A DNA stretch of 38,128 nucleotides from Treponema sp. (lineage in GTDB: Bacteria; Spirochaetota; Spirochaetia; Treponematales; Treponemataceae). The notes under the pieces are model-generated. The model did no database searches. It was given only the letters and a program-made list of their open reading frames with translations, and had not been told where the DNA came from. This document shows positions 9,375-18,083 of the stretch, piece after piece (the stretch's first letter is position 1; each line of letters starts with the position of its first letter). The position numbers and the translations under genes were made by a program. The stretch covers positions 1 through 38,128 of the forward strand of contig JAGADS010000009.1 of assembly GCA_017613485.1 (NCBI GenBank), in the 5' to 3' direction.

Positions 9375-9403
9375 ATTATACTGAATACTTGCTTATTTCG
9401 CAA
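9375..9403 (-). promoter_or_regulatory. sigma-70-type promoter for uracil-DNA glycosylase-priA
   Basis: Read on the minus strand: TTGCGA (9403-9398), a 17-bp spacer, then a perfect TATAAT (9380-9375). The predicted transcript start is near 9368, about 27 bases before the glycosylase ATG. The fit is seen directly; activity is inferred. Confidence 0.7.
9377..9382 (+). promoter_or_regulatory. possible -10 element for the outer-membrane protein operon
   Basis: TATACT on the plus strand, overlapping the minus-strand TATAAT of the divergent promoter by four bases. No good -35 is seen 16-18 bp upstream. It is the only candidate close to the barrel gene, whose possible starts are at 9406 and 9424. 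Confidence 0.35.
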
Positions 9404-9423
9404 GAATGGAGTACTATTGCCCT

Positions 9424-11124
9424 ATGATAAAGGTACCTCAATTACTCAAAAAAATTATTATCATTTCATTATCTGCTTTTGTCTTCTCTTATTCAGTTTT
9501 TTCATCTCCACGAGGGAAGCAGGAACTTGTTTTCAGTGACAGCTGGATTTATGACGCCTTGAATTCCGTAACGATGGAGCAGGGGATTTCCACTTTTGCA
9601 GATCAGGCCCCACTTACTGTCGGAGAAATTCAGGTATATCTTTCGCAGGTTGATTATGACAATTTAAGTATTGCAGGCAAAAAAAACTATGACAGGATTA
9701 TGGATTACATAGCAAACGGTTCAATGTCCTATAATTTCGGCATAATCTCTTTCGGCATGGATCCAGAGGTAAACCTTGAGGGATATTACAAGACAAATGA
9801 TGAGCTTGACTGGGTATATGACCGCTACAGTAAAAAACCTTTCATTGACCTTCCAGTATACTTTATGGCAGGTGATTATTTTACCCTTTCAACAGGAATA
9901 ATTCTTTCAGACAACAAATGCACTTTCAATCATGATGACAATTATGTGAACGTACCGTATCTTCCGGGCTACTTTGACATAAACTTTCCACATTACGGTT
10001 ATGGCAGCACAGGATTGTTCCTTAACGATACGACAGGAATAAATTTCAGGCTCGGACTTGGTCCTCAGTCAATCGGAAGAACATTGACTGGCAGTGTAAT
10101 AATGAGTGAATACTTTACAGACTCAAGCTGGTTCAACCTTGAAATCTTCTCACCCAATATCCGCTACAACATGAATGTCACAGAATTCAACGTTGACAAA
10201 TACATGTACACGCACAGGTTTGATGTCCGCTTTTTTAATAAAGTACAGTTCACTGTCATGTAATCCATGCTTGTCAATGCTCCTTTAGAGCTCAGGTTCT
10301 TTAATCCACTTACAGTATTCCACGGAACAGCGGCATGGGAAGACTATGGAGGACATGAAACCAATGTATGTGCCTATATGTGCTTCATGCTTACTTATGT
10401 TCCTGTAAAATATCTGAGGTTTTACGGTCTTTTTGCACAGGATCAGTGGCAGACTGTTTATGAGAAAGTCAACTGGCCAAGCGATACTACGCCAAATGCA
10501 ATTTCCCTTCAGCTAGGAGCCGAACTCTATTATCCATACAAAGAAGGATATTTTCACGGTTGGCTTGAAGGTGTCTACACAGATCCCTATATGTACATAA
10601 AAGAAGGTCCCAACTGGAGCCTTGTCCGCACTTACAGGGAAAACATCGGAGATATGGACAGTATTTATGAATGGACAGGAACACCGCTTGGTCCTGACAC
10701 AATCGCTGGAAAGCTAACGTTCGGTTATGAGATTCCTGACAAATGGAGTCTTGCCGGAAGCTATCTCTTTAAGGCAGCAGGGCAGTATTCTGGAACAAAG
10801 GTTTTTGACAATTTTCCAGAACTCAGCTGGGGCGGTACAGATAGAGATCCAGATCTAGAGCACTGGGTGTATCCTGATTCTGGAAAAGCAGGCGGACTGG
10901 AGTATGCAAAAGAGCAGCAGTCATGGCTTGCACCAAGCGGAACACCAGAATATATAAATACAATCTCATTACGAGGCTCATATTGCCCGACACCATACCT
11001 ATCGTTGACTTTACAGCCGTCATTCACATTCACATTCAACCACAGCAATCAAGCAGGAAAATTTGAGTGTGGCGGTGAAATCGCATTCAGCTCACATTTA
11101 GTTTTGAAGAGGTTATTCAAATGA
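9424..11124 (+). pseudogene. outer-membrane beta-barrel protein (Wzi-like), interrupted by in-frame TAA
   Basis: One continuous frame of about 565 codons, broken only by TAA at 10261-10263. The ATG at 9424 gives a clean signal peptide (MIKVPQLLKK then a hydrophobic stretch to SVFSSPRG); an ATG at 9406 would add six residues. The N-terminal helical part (EQGISTFADQAPLTVGEI) leads into a long Tyr/Phe/Gly-rich region of alternating strands that ends on VLKRLFK, as expected of an outer-membrane barrel. It resembles the next gene in size and pattern and, weakly, the capsule-assembly Wzi family. Without readthrough only the first 279 residues are made; the second half has an ATG at 10267 but no SD. 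Its last codon overlaps the ATG of the next gene (ATGA). It could be a recent pseudogene, a sequencing error, or a recoded gene. Confidence 0.75.
10261..10263 (+). other. in-frame stop codon splitting the barrel gene
   Basis: TAA between VQFTVM and SMLVNAP. Aligning this stretch with the paralogue just downstream (LSLAYYET) puts the stop opposite a glutamate, so a single G-to-T change (GAA to TAA) would account for it. Both sides stay open in the same frame for more than 270 codons. Confidence 0.85.
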
Positions 11125-12905
11125 AAAGAAGTTTTTTTATCATTCTATGCTCCATCATGTTTTCAATTCCACTCTTCGCTCAGGTTAGTGTTGATCCTGA
11201 TGATACTTTCTATACTCTTGTCGAGGCTTGGGAAATTCGGGGATTGATTGATGAGGTTCCACCTCTAAGACCCTTTCCAATAAAAAACATAAGGGACATT
11301 CTTCAGACTGTTATTGAAAAAGGAAATGAAAGGGATAAAAATAATGCTGAGATGTACTGGGAAAAAGTCACAGGGAAACCGTGGAACGTTTCTCTTGAAA
11401 CCGACTTGACATATAAAAAGGATGCCGAGAAAAGCGGTTTTGGCGATGCACATGTTTCAGTCTACCCAGATATAAACGGAGATATTTCCCTTTTTGACGA
11501 ATTTGTTTCCATTGGATATAAAATCGGTCTTGCCGCGTATAACAACAATGTGTCTAGCTACCTTCCCATATATGAAAATGATCATCATGACGGTCTGCAT
11601 GACGCCGCCTCTGTCGGTCCTATAGAAGTATATCTTGATATGAATGATATTCTCGCTGTGGGAACAAAAAATATTTTTGCCCAGATTGGAATTTACCGCT
11701 CTGGCTACGGGCCTTTCCTTAATTCTGGACTTGCCCTTAATGACAACTCATATCACCGCACAAATTTTTCATTTACAACAGTCAATCCAAAATGGTCCTA
11801 TACTCAACAATATTCAACGATAGGTGCTACCTTAAGCTATGACGGAGGAGATCTTACTCCTGATAAATACATGGCATTTCATGCACTGGAATTCAAGTTT
11901 CTGCCGCAACTTTCCCTTGCGTATTATGAGACCATAGTTTTTGGCCGCAGGCTTGATCCATCTTACCTTATTCCTGTTCCTTTCATGGTTGCCCAGGGGA
12001 TTGGAGGATTCAATGATAATCTTCAGATGGGGCTTGTAATAAAATACCGTCCGTATAATGGTATTTTATGGGCGACAGATATTTTTGTAGACGATTTGAG
12101 CGTTGATGATATAGTTAAGTTGGATTTTGATACAAAGATACGTGTGGCTTTTAAGACCGGAATTATCTATACTCCGGTTGACTCCTACTGTTCTCGTCTT
12201 GCACTGGATTATACAATCATAACTCCCTATACTTACTCTCACTGGGATCACGATGATCCTAACAGAAACTGTGAGATTTCCAACCACTGCTTTAATTTTC
12301 AGAACTATACAAACAACGGTGTTCCTATCGGGCAATCGTATCCGCCAAACACAGACCGAATTGCACTTACAATTAATTTCATACCGATTCCGCCTCTTCA
12401 CATACAACTTATGTCATCTTTCATGCGTCATGCAAACGTATGCGAAAGCTACACCACAGAGGAAGCCATTGCTCTTCTTAAGTCAGCACCTGGAACATAC
12501 TCTACAGATGGCAGCATCAACACTCATGCAAACATGGGAAATGACGGAGACATAGGAACTCACATCGATACAGCCTGGAATCAGCTTAATTTACTGACTC
12601 AGAAAAATAAAATGTACGTGCTTCAGGAAGGTTTTTCCGTGAACTATTCATTCAAAAAATTTAAATGGGGACAGTTTTCCCTTAATGCAAGCTATCTCTT
12701 TGAATGGGTCAAAAACAGGGGAGTGGATGCTCACCTTTATCCAGGACAGGGCAGTGCCATAGAAGTAAGTGGAGATAATTATACTTACAACGGCAGCACT
12801 TATACTGCAGAAGAACTTGTCGAAGAATTCCATTCAAGGTGGGAAGACGGCCTAAGGGATGAAATCAACAATTACTTTACGATAGGATTCAAATACCAGT
12901 TCTAG
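11121..12905 (+). CDS. outer-membrane beta-barrel protein, Wzi-like, intact paralogue
   Basis: 594 aa. A signal peptide (MKRSFFIILCSIMFSIPLFA, cut before QVSVD) is followed by a short helical domain of about 80 residues (EAWEIRGLIDEVPPLRPFP). The rest is a long aromatic-rich region with alternating polarity, ending in FTIGFKYQF; a C-terminal Phe is the usual BAM-recognition feature of outer-membrane barrels. The middle segment around FHALEFKFLPQLSLAYYET aligns with the broken gene upstream. The pattern is Wzi-like (capsule-assembly barrel), but Treponema is not known to make a classical capsule, so a role in surface polysaccharide or porin function is only a guess. GAGG precedes the ATG, which overlaps the upstream stop (ATGA). 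Confidence 0.75.
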   Translation: MKRSFFIILCSIMFSIPLFAQVSVDPDDTFYTLVEAWEIRGLIDEVPPLRPFPIKNIRDILQTVIEKGNERDKNNAEMYWEKVTGKPWNVSLETDLTYKKDAEKSGFGDAHVSVYPDINGDISLFDEFVSIGYKIGLAAYNNNVSSYLPIYENDHHDGLHDAASVGPIEVYLDMNDILAVGTKNIFAQIGIYRSGYGPFLNSGLALNDNSYHRTNFSFTTVNPKWSYTQQYSTIGATLSYDGGDLTPDKYMAFHALEFKFLPQLSLAYYETIVFGRRLDPSYLIPVPFMVAQGIGGFNDNLQMGLVIKYRPYNGILWATDIFVDDLSVDDIVKLDFDTKIRVAFKTGIIYTPVDSYCSRLALDYTIITPYTYSHWDHDDPNRNCEISNHCFNFQNYTNNGVPIGQSYPPNTDRIALTINFIPIPPLHIQLMSSFMRHANVCESYTTEEAIALLKSAPGTYSTDGSINTHANMGNDGDIGTHIDTAWNQLNLLTQKNKMYVLQEGFSVNYSFKKFKWGQFSLNASYLFEWVKNRGVDAHLYPGQGSAIEVSGDNYTYNGSTYTAEELVEEFHSRWEDGLRDEINNYFTIGFKYQF

Positions 12906-12913
12906 GGGATTAT

Positions 12914-14101
12914 ATGTGCACGTATATCGGTAAATTAGGCGAGCTGACGTTAAAGGGCGGAAACATTAAGGTTTTTGAAAAACAGCTTGTAAACAACACA
13001 AGACTTGCTCTTGAAGCAGTAGAAGCACATGTGACGCTCAGAGCCGGAAGGCTTTACATTGACTGTCCTGAAAAATCCTGTGAGGCTGTTGAGTATGTAT
13101 TGAACCACCTTATTGGAATAACAGGATGGGCAAAGGTAAACACAGTAGAGAAAAACATCGATGCAATCAAGGGTGCGGTGACAGAACTTGCAGAAAAAGC
13201 AAGGGATGCGGGTTATAAAACATTCAAAGTGGAGGCAAGACGCGAAGATAAGTCTTTTCCACTCAATTCATACGAAATATGCGTGGAATCGGCAGCAGAA
13301 GCCTTTGACCGGGGTATTCTTTCCGTTGACGTGCATAATCCCGATGTTGTAATACAGGTTGAGGTCAGGCAGGAGGCTTATGTCTATTCATCCCAGAACA
13401 GAACATGCCGTGGACTTCCAGTCGGTGTAAGCGGAAAGGGACTATTGCTTTTAAGCGGAGGCCTTGACAGTCCGGTAGCAGGTTACAGGATGATGAGAAG
13501 GGGCATGAAGGTTGAATGTGTTTATTTTCATTCATATCCTTATACCTCTGAGGAAGCCCAGAAAAAAGTTGAGACACTTGCTAAAAAAATCGGTGAATAC
13601 GGGAATGACACACATCTTAACATTATTTCCTTTACCGACGTGCAGATGCAGATAAAGAAAAAATCTCCTGAGCCTTTTGCAACACTGATGCTTCGTCTCT
13701 GTATGATGAAGGCCGCAAACATGGTCTGCCAGAGAATACATGCAGATGCCATAATCACAGGAGAAAGCCTTGGTCAGGTTGCCAGTCAGACTGTTGAAAA
13801 CCTTGCTGTAACCGAGTCTTTTGCAGAATATACGCTTTACAGGCCTCTTTTAGGTCTTGACAAAGAAGAAATCTGTGATACAGCCCGTGAGATAGATACA
13901 TATTCAACCTCTATACTTCCTTATGAGGACTGCTGCGTACTTTTCAGTCCCAAACATCCTGTGCTTAGGGCAGATATTCAGGAAGCTAAAAAAATATATG
14001 AGGAAATGGAAATCGATTCTCTGATACAAAAAGCCTTTGAGGAAAGACAGATTATCCGTTTCTCACTTAGGGATACTGTCAAAGAAAAATGGGGAGACTA
14101 A
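12914..14101 (+). CDS. thiI: tRNA 4-thiouridine / thiazole sulfurtransferase ThiI
   Basis: Adenylates U8 of tRNA and inserts sulfur to give s4U; in some bacteria it also supplies sulfur for thiamine thiazole. A ferredoxin-like and THUMP region fills residues 1-165 (KLGELTLKGGN at the start), followed by the PP-loop ATP pyrophosphatase signature SGGLDSPVAG at 181-190. Near the C-terminus PYEDCCVLFSPKHP carries the conserved cysteines. At 395 aa it ends without the rhodanese domain found in E. coli ThiI, so it is the short form that needs a separate sulfur donor. AGGGG lies six bases before the ATG. It follows the barrel gene by eight bases, so it is probably carried on the same message. Confidence 0.94.
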   Translation: MCTYIGKLGELTLKGGNIKVFEKQLVNNTRLALEAVEAHVTLRAGRLYIDCPEKSCEAVEYVLNHLIGITGWAKVNTVEKNIDAIKGAVTELAEKARDAGYKTFKVEARREDKSFPLNSYEICVESAAEAFDRGILSVDVHNPDVVIQVEVRQEAYVYSSQNRTCRGLPVGVSGKGLLLLSGGLDSPVAGYRMMRRGMKVECVYFHSYPYTSEEAQKKVETLAKKIGEYGNDTHLNIISFTDVQMQIKKKSPEPFATLMLRLCMMKAANMVCQRIHADAIITGESLGQVASQTVENLAVTESFAEYTLYRPLLGLDKEEICDTAREIDTYSTSILPYEDCCVLFSPKHPVLRADIQEAKKIYEEMEIDSLIQKAFEERQIIRFSLRDTVKEKWGD

Positions 14102-14141
14102 GGCGTTAAGTTCCACATATCATAATGCCGATATTCAAAAA

Positions 14142-15311
14142 GTGAAACTGTCTTTATTTTTTTCTAGTTTAGCATTGTCTCTTGTTGCCGCTTTTCCTGT
14201 CCATGCACAGGAAAGTGAAAGTCAGGTTCCCCTTTTGCTAGAGGGCATTTGGGAGAATTACAACCGTTACGTGGTTTTTGATTCAGGATATATAAATTCA
14301 AATCAGCAGGCCATTCCGCAGATTGTATTGCGCACATTTTATCAATGGTATGACGACAGGGCAGCAGAAAGTGCAGAATACACTGCAAAGATTCCTCGAG
14401 ATTCAAATACAGCCACAGCAGGAACCTCAGCAGCAGCACAGGAAGTTAAAATCCGCTTTGTGAGCCTTACAGACGAGCTTTTTACTGAGGAATACGGTAT
14501 AACTTCAGTACAGGAGGATGGAGACATTCTCATAGCGGAAAACCTGTGTTCTGGAGCATGGGACATGCAGGTTCAATTTGGTGGGAAACGACTTGGGGGA
14601 GAGCAGACCTACCATGTTCCTATAGCCGTAATCGGGAACAAACTTTACCTGAATTTTGCAATCAAAGCAGAGGACTCAGATTCAGTGCCTGCAAGTTCAC
14701 TTCTGGAAGGAACGGTCATGGAATCGGGAAATCTTCTGGCGGGTTACTGGCAGGATGTGGGAAATGCCAACGGTGTCCTTATAAGCCGTCCAAGAGTAAA
14801 CACGGAGCTTTTGTCATATTATGTCACGGATGAGGCCGTATATCCCCTGCGTTATTGGGAAACAGACATGGAGTATGACGAGAATGCCGTGGCGACTTTC
14901 AGCGACAATGGTGAGCTTTATTCAGTACCAAAGCATCTCTGGGTAGGCGATAAGAATTATACATGCACTCTTGGGAAACGAACAGAAATCAGGAACCTCA
15001 AGAAAACAGATTCTCTTCCTGAACCTTATACAACGAATTCAATCCTAGTTCAAAAAACAATCCATGATGAACAGGGAAATGAGATTCATTACATGGTAAG
15101 GACCTCAACAATACTTGCATTTGGAGAACCTTACCTGACATTGACAGACGGTACAAGGACAATTGAGGAAATAATAGAGCTTAATCATAAGCTTAAAAAA
15201 CCTCAGCCTAAACCATTGTTCCCGCCGCACGGTGTACTTGATTTTGACTGGAGCATAATTGAAAGACCTCCGGCAGACTATAACCGCCGAATGCTAGATT
15301 TAGGAAAATAA
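14142..15311 (+). CDS. secreted protein of unknown function
   Basis: I do not recognise this family. The frame is open back into thiI, but the most sensible start is the GTG at 14142. It gives a textbook signal peptide, with one Lys, a hydrophobic core LSLFFSSLALSLVAAF and a VHA cleavage site before QESES. There is no good SD for it, and earlier TTG/CTG starts (from 14037) would bury the signal in a 35-residue leader. The mature part, about 370 residues, is mixed alpha/beta with no transmembrane segment. It has Tyr/Trp-rich strands and a C-terminal ending in DFDWSIIERPPADYNRRML. It is thus predicted to be periplasmic or surface-exposed. It lies 40 bases after thiI and is convergent with a lipoprotein gene. 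Confidence 0.7.
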   Translation: MKLSLFFSSLALSLVAAFPVHAQESESQVPLLLEGIWENYNRYVVFDSGYINSNQQAIPQIVLRTFYQWYDDRAAESAEYTAKIPRDSNTATAGTSAAAQEVKIRFVSLTDELFTEEYGITSVQEDGDILIAENLCSGAWDMQVQFGGKRLGGEQTYHVPIAVIGNKLYLNFAIKAEDSDSVPASSLLEGTVMESGNLLAGYWQDVGNANGVLISRPRVNTELLSYYVTDEAVYPLRYWETDMEYDENAVATFSDNGELYSVPKHLWVGDKNYTCTLGKRTEIRNLKKTDSLPEPYTTNSILVQKTIHDEQGNEIHYMVRTSTILAFGEPYLTLTDGTRTIEEIIELNHKLKKPQPKPLFPPHGVLDFDWSIIERPPADYNRRMLDLGK

Positions 15312-15316
15312 AAAGC

Positions 15317-15907
15317 CTATTTCCTTCTTACAAACTGAATGTAGTCCAGATACATACCTGTTGAGCCCTTTTTATTAGAAGAGCTTGCCCTTATTGTAAT
15401 CAATATGGTCCTTGGCTCATCTATTGTAAAATAGACAGGTGAGCGCGTCGTCAGCTCGTAAGTACCTAACGGAGGATTGCTGGGATACATTCTGTGCGGA
15501 TTATCATCGATATAGACGTAGAATGATGCATGATTATTGTCAAGAGCCTTCTCAGAAAGCATACATTCATAGGTTCCAGCCGGGAAACGTACTTTTATCT
15601 GCGCAGTTGAAGATTCATTTTCAATTCTTATCGAATACTTCTGGCTTGCGGCAGGATCCTCAATCACAGTGCAACTATTCAGATAAAGTGATTCACATTC
15701 ATATTTGATGGCCTGCCCGCTGAAAGTTATGGTTGGAAGCTCGGTTACCAAAAGGGGCTTAAGGTTTGTATCCTTTTCTTGGTTTGATGAAATTTTTTCG
15801 GGAGATTTTACCTTACCTGCATTCTCTGTTGTCTGACAGGAAATACAAAAAAAAGCAATGGTTCCTGCTGTCAAAAGAGAAGTTAAAAAAACACTAAATC
15901 TTTTCAT
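15317..15907 (-). CDS. lipoprotein with jelly-roll (carbohydrate-binding-like) C-terminal domain
   Basis: 196 aa. The ATG at 15907 is preceded by GGAGGAAC at good spacing; an in-frame ATG at 15925 is less likely. A basic N-terminus and hydrophobic stretch lead to a relaxed spirochaete lipobox (FFCISC) with Cys 25 or so as the probable lipidated residue. A Lys/Ser-rich linker follows. The C-terminal part runs ITFSGQAIKYEC...SIRIENESSTAQIKVRFPAGTYEC...FYVYIDDNPHRM...PVYFTIDEPRTILITIRASS...GMYLDYIQFVRR. The final strand resembles the closing strand of galactose-binding-like/CBM folds. Carbohydrate binding is an inference from fold resemblance only; no ligand can be named. Confidence 0.7.
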   Translation of the reverse strand: MKRFSVFLTSLLTAGTIAFFCISCQTTENAGKVKSPEKISSNQEKDTNLKPLLVTELPTITFSGQAIKYECESLYLNSCTVIEDPAASQKYSIRIENESSTAQIKVRFPAGTYECMLSEKALDNNHASFYVYIDDNPHRMYPSNPPLGTYELTTRSPVYFTIDEPRTILITIRASSSNKKGSTGMYLDYIQFVRRK

Positions 15908-15975
15908 GGTTCCTCCATATTTCAATATAGACTATATCATATTTTTCTTATTCTGAAAAGTACGGCTTTATCATA

Positions 15976-18006
15976 TTACAGCTTGGGAACACGCGGACGA
16001 GCAAAACTTTTAAGCATGTTCTGTAGAAGCTCATGTGCCTGCTCTGCATCCACTTCTTTTGAACGCTCATGGTATTTAACCAGCTGTTCCGGTATCTCAT
16101 CAAGAAAGCGGCTTGGCTTGCATTCCACCGTTTGATTCATTTTTCTGCGGTTGACACATGATGAAATCAAAAGCCTGTCACGAGCACGGGTTACTGCCAC
16201 GTAAAAAAGACGCCGTTCTTCCTCAACTGCCTGATCACCGCCTTCCTCGACAGCCCTTGCATGAGGCATCAGGCCTTCCTCAGCTCCTGCGATGAAAACA
16301 ACAGGAAATTCAAGTCCCTTGCTTGCATGGACAGTCATCAGATTGACTTTTCCAGAATCCTGCTCTCCGTCATCAAGATCATCCCTGGATAGCAGAGTAA
16401 TGCGGTTCAAATACGCATAAAGGCTTGTATCCTCATTCTCAGGATTTTTTTCCCACTGCTCGATGCTTTTTATAAGACTGTCAACATTCATCATCTTAAA
16501 GCGGGCTGCTTTCTCACTTTTCTGGTTTTCACCGATGAGATAATCATAGTAATCTATCTGATCAACCATAGCACGTACTTTTTTTCCAAGACCATTACCG
16601 CCAAGCATACTCTTGTTTCCTTCGATAACATCAAGGAATTCCTGCAAAGAGGCTTTTGTCTTGGCTGTGACTGGACATGCATCCTCTGGCAAAGCACAAA
16701 TCTGCTCTATTGAAGTCCACAGTGAAGAATTCAACGAATCAGCAACCTTATTGATTGCATCGATTGCTGAACGGCCTATTCCACGTCTTGGAGTGTTGAT
16801 AATCCTCAGGAGGTTTATGTCATCATCGTGATTTGAAATCAGCCTCAGATAGGAAATAATGTCTTTTATCTCCTTTCGCTCAAAAAAGCTTGTTCCTCCG
16901 CTCATTACATAGGGAATGTTTGCCTCTAGAAATGCTTCTTCTATCGGGCGGCTCTGTGTATTTGATCTTATGAGTACCCCGAATTCCTCGTATTTACGTT
17001 TTTCCTCCGCACATATACCCTGTATGCTTTCAGCTATGAAATCTGCCTCCGCAGCCTCATTTTCCGGCATGAACAGTTCAATTGGCTTACCGTCACCGTT
17101 TCCCGACCACAGCTCCTTGTCCTTTCTGTTGGTATTATGCTTGATGACTCCGTTTGCCGCAGCAAGTATTGTACCTGTAGAACGGTAATTCTGCTCAAGC
17201 CTGATTTCTTTCATTGACGGGAAATCCTTTTCAAAATTGACTATATTCTGGTAGTCTGCTCCACGCCATGAATAGATGCTCTGATCGTCATCACCGACAA
17301 CTGCCACGTTGTTATTCGAAAGAAGGTGCATCAGCTCATACTGCTGGTGGCTTGTATCCTGGAATTCATCAACCATGATGTAACGGTAGCGGTTCCTATA
17401 CTGCTCAAGAACATCTGGATGCTCACGGAAAAGCTTTATCGGGAGTGTTATAAGATCATCAAAATCAACAGAATTATACAGCCTAAGCCCCTCCTGATAT
17501 CCCTCGTACAATTTTTTATAGGCATCGTTTTCATCCGTAAAGTATTTTCTTCCTGTCTTTATGTCACTGAAAAGGGCACCGATTTTATACACATCAAGCG
17601 CATCATTCGTAAATTTCAGCTCTCGACCTGTTTCCTTTATAAGCGAATAGCGGTCTGTCTCATCGTAAATTGAAAAATTCGGCCTGTAACCGATTTTATC
17701 AATATCCTGCCTCAAAATCCGTACTCCAAAGGCATGGAAAGTGCTTATCGTAAGGTTCTGGAGCTTTTTTCCGGTAAGCTGCTTTATTCGGTCCTCCATC
17801 TCCTTTGCGGCCTTGTTTGTAAAGGTCAGTGCGAGAATCTGGCTCTGAGGAATGCCTTTCTCCAGCATATTTGCTATCCGGTATGTGATTACGCGTGTTT
17901 TCCCGCTTCCTGCACCTGCAATTATGAGTATCGGTCCGTCAATTGTCGTAACAGCCCTGTACTGCTCAGGATTAAGCTTGTTTTTCAATTCTTCTTCCAA
18001 TGTCAT
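15976..18006 (-). CDS. pcrA: SF1A DNA helicase, PcrA/UvrD/Rep type
   Basis: ATP-dependent 3'-5' helicase for repair and clearing replication forks. The start of the conserved core, LNPEQYRAV, is followed by Walker A GAGSGKTRV, TFTNKAAKEM (motif Ia), VDEFQDT (motif II), DDDQSIYSWRGA (III), EQNYRST (IV), VHASKGLEFPVVF (V) and VAVTRARDRL (VI). At 676 aa it is nearer Rep than PcrA in length. It lacks the Tudor-like UvrD C-terminus; the end is SFARPRVPKL. The frame is open far upstream into the divergent hexokinase gene, but homology starts here. ATGs at 18006 and 18015 are possible and neither has an SD. A promoter (18042-18014) places the 5' end of the mRNA at about 18006, so I prefer 18006. Confidence 0.92.
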   Translation of the reverse strand: MTLEEELKNKLNPEQYRAVTTIDGPILIIAGAGSGKTRVITYRIANMLEKGIPQSQILALTFTNKAAKEMEDRIKQLTGKKLQNLTISTFHAFGVRILRQDIDKIGYRPNFSIYDETDRYSLIKETGRELKFTNDALDVYKIGALFSDIKTGRKYFTDENDAYKKLYEGYQEGLRLYNSVDFDDLITLPIKLFREHPDVLEQYRNRYRYIMVDEFQDTSHQQYELMHLLSNNNVAVVGDDDQSIYSWRGADYQNIVNFEKDFPSMKEIRLEQNYRSTGTILAAANGVIKHNTNRKDKELWSGNGDGKPIELFMPENEAAEADFIAESIQGICAEEKRKYEEFGVLIRSNTQSRPIEEAFLEANIPYVMSGGTSFFERKEIKDIISYLRLISNHDDDINLLRIINTPRRGIGRSAIDAINKVADSLNSSLWTSIEQICALPEDACPVTAKTKASLQEFLDVIEGNKSMLGGNGLGKKVRAMVDQIDYYDYLIGENQKSEKAARFKMMNVDSLIKSIEQWEKNPENEDTSLYAYLNRITLLSRDDLDDGEQDSGKVNLMTVHASKGLEFPVVFIAGAEEGLMPHARAVEEGGDQAVEEERRLFYVAVTRARDRLLISSCVNRRKMNQTVECKPSRFLDEIPEQLVKYHERSKEVDAEQAHELLQNMLKSFARPRVPKL

Positions 18007-18013
18007 GAAGTTC

Positions 18014-18042
18014 ATTGTAATTGTATTGTTCAAAAGTGTAAA
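18014..18042 (-). promoter_or_regulatory. candidate helicase promoter giving a leaderless mRNA
   Basis: Minus strand: TTTACA (18042-18037), 17-bp spacer, TACAAT (18019-18014). Seven bases later comes ATG at 18006, the position where transcription would start. No Shine-Dalgarno sequence lies upstream of either candidate start codon. Confidence 0.5.
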
Positions 18043-18054
18043 GTGTGGTATAAT
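18026..18054 (+). promoter_or_regulatory. sigma-70-type promoter for hexokinase
   Basis: TTGTTC (18026-18031), 17-bp spacer, perfect TATAAT (18049-18054). The predicted start is near 18061, giving a leader of about 23 bases to the ATG at 18084. It overlaps the oppositely oriented helicase promoter. Confidence 0.7.
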
Positions 18055-18083
18055 ATTTGGAAAATAACAACAGGAGCTATTTG

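Noticed and set aside
10261..10263. Recoding of the TAA as selenocysteine or pyrrolysine
   Set aside because: Those use TGA and TAG; nothing near TAA suggests recoding, and the paralogue has Glu here.
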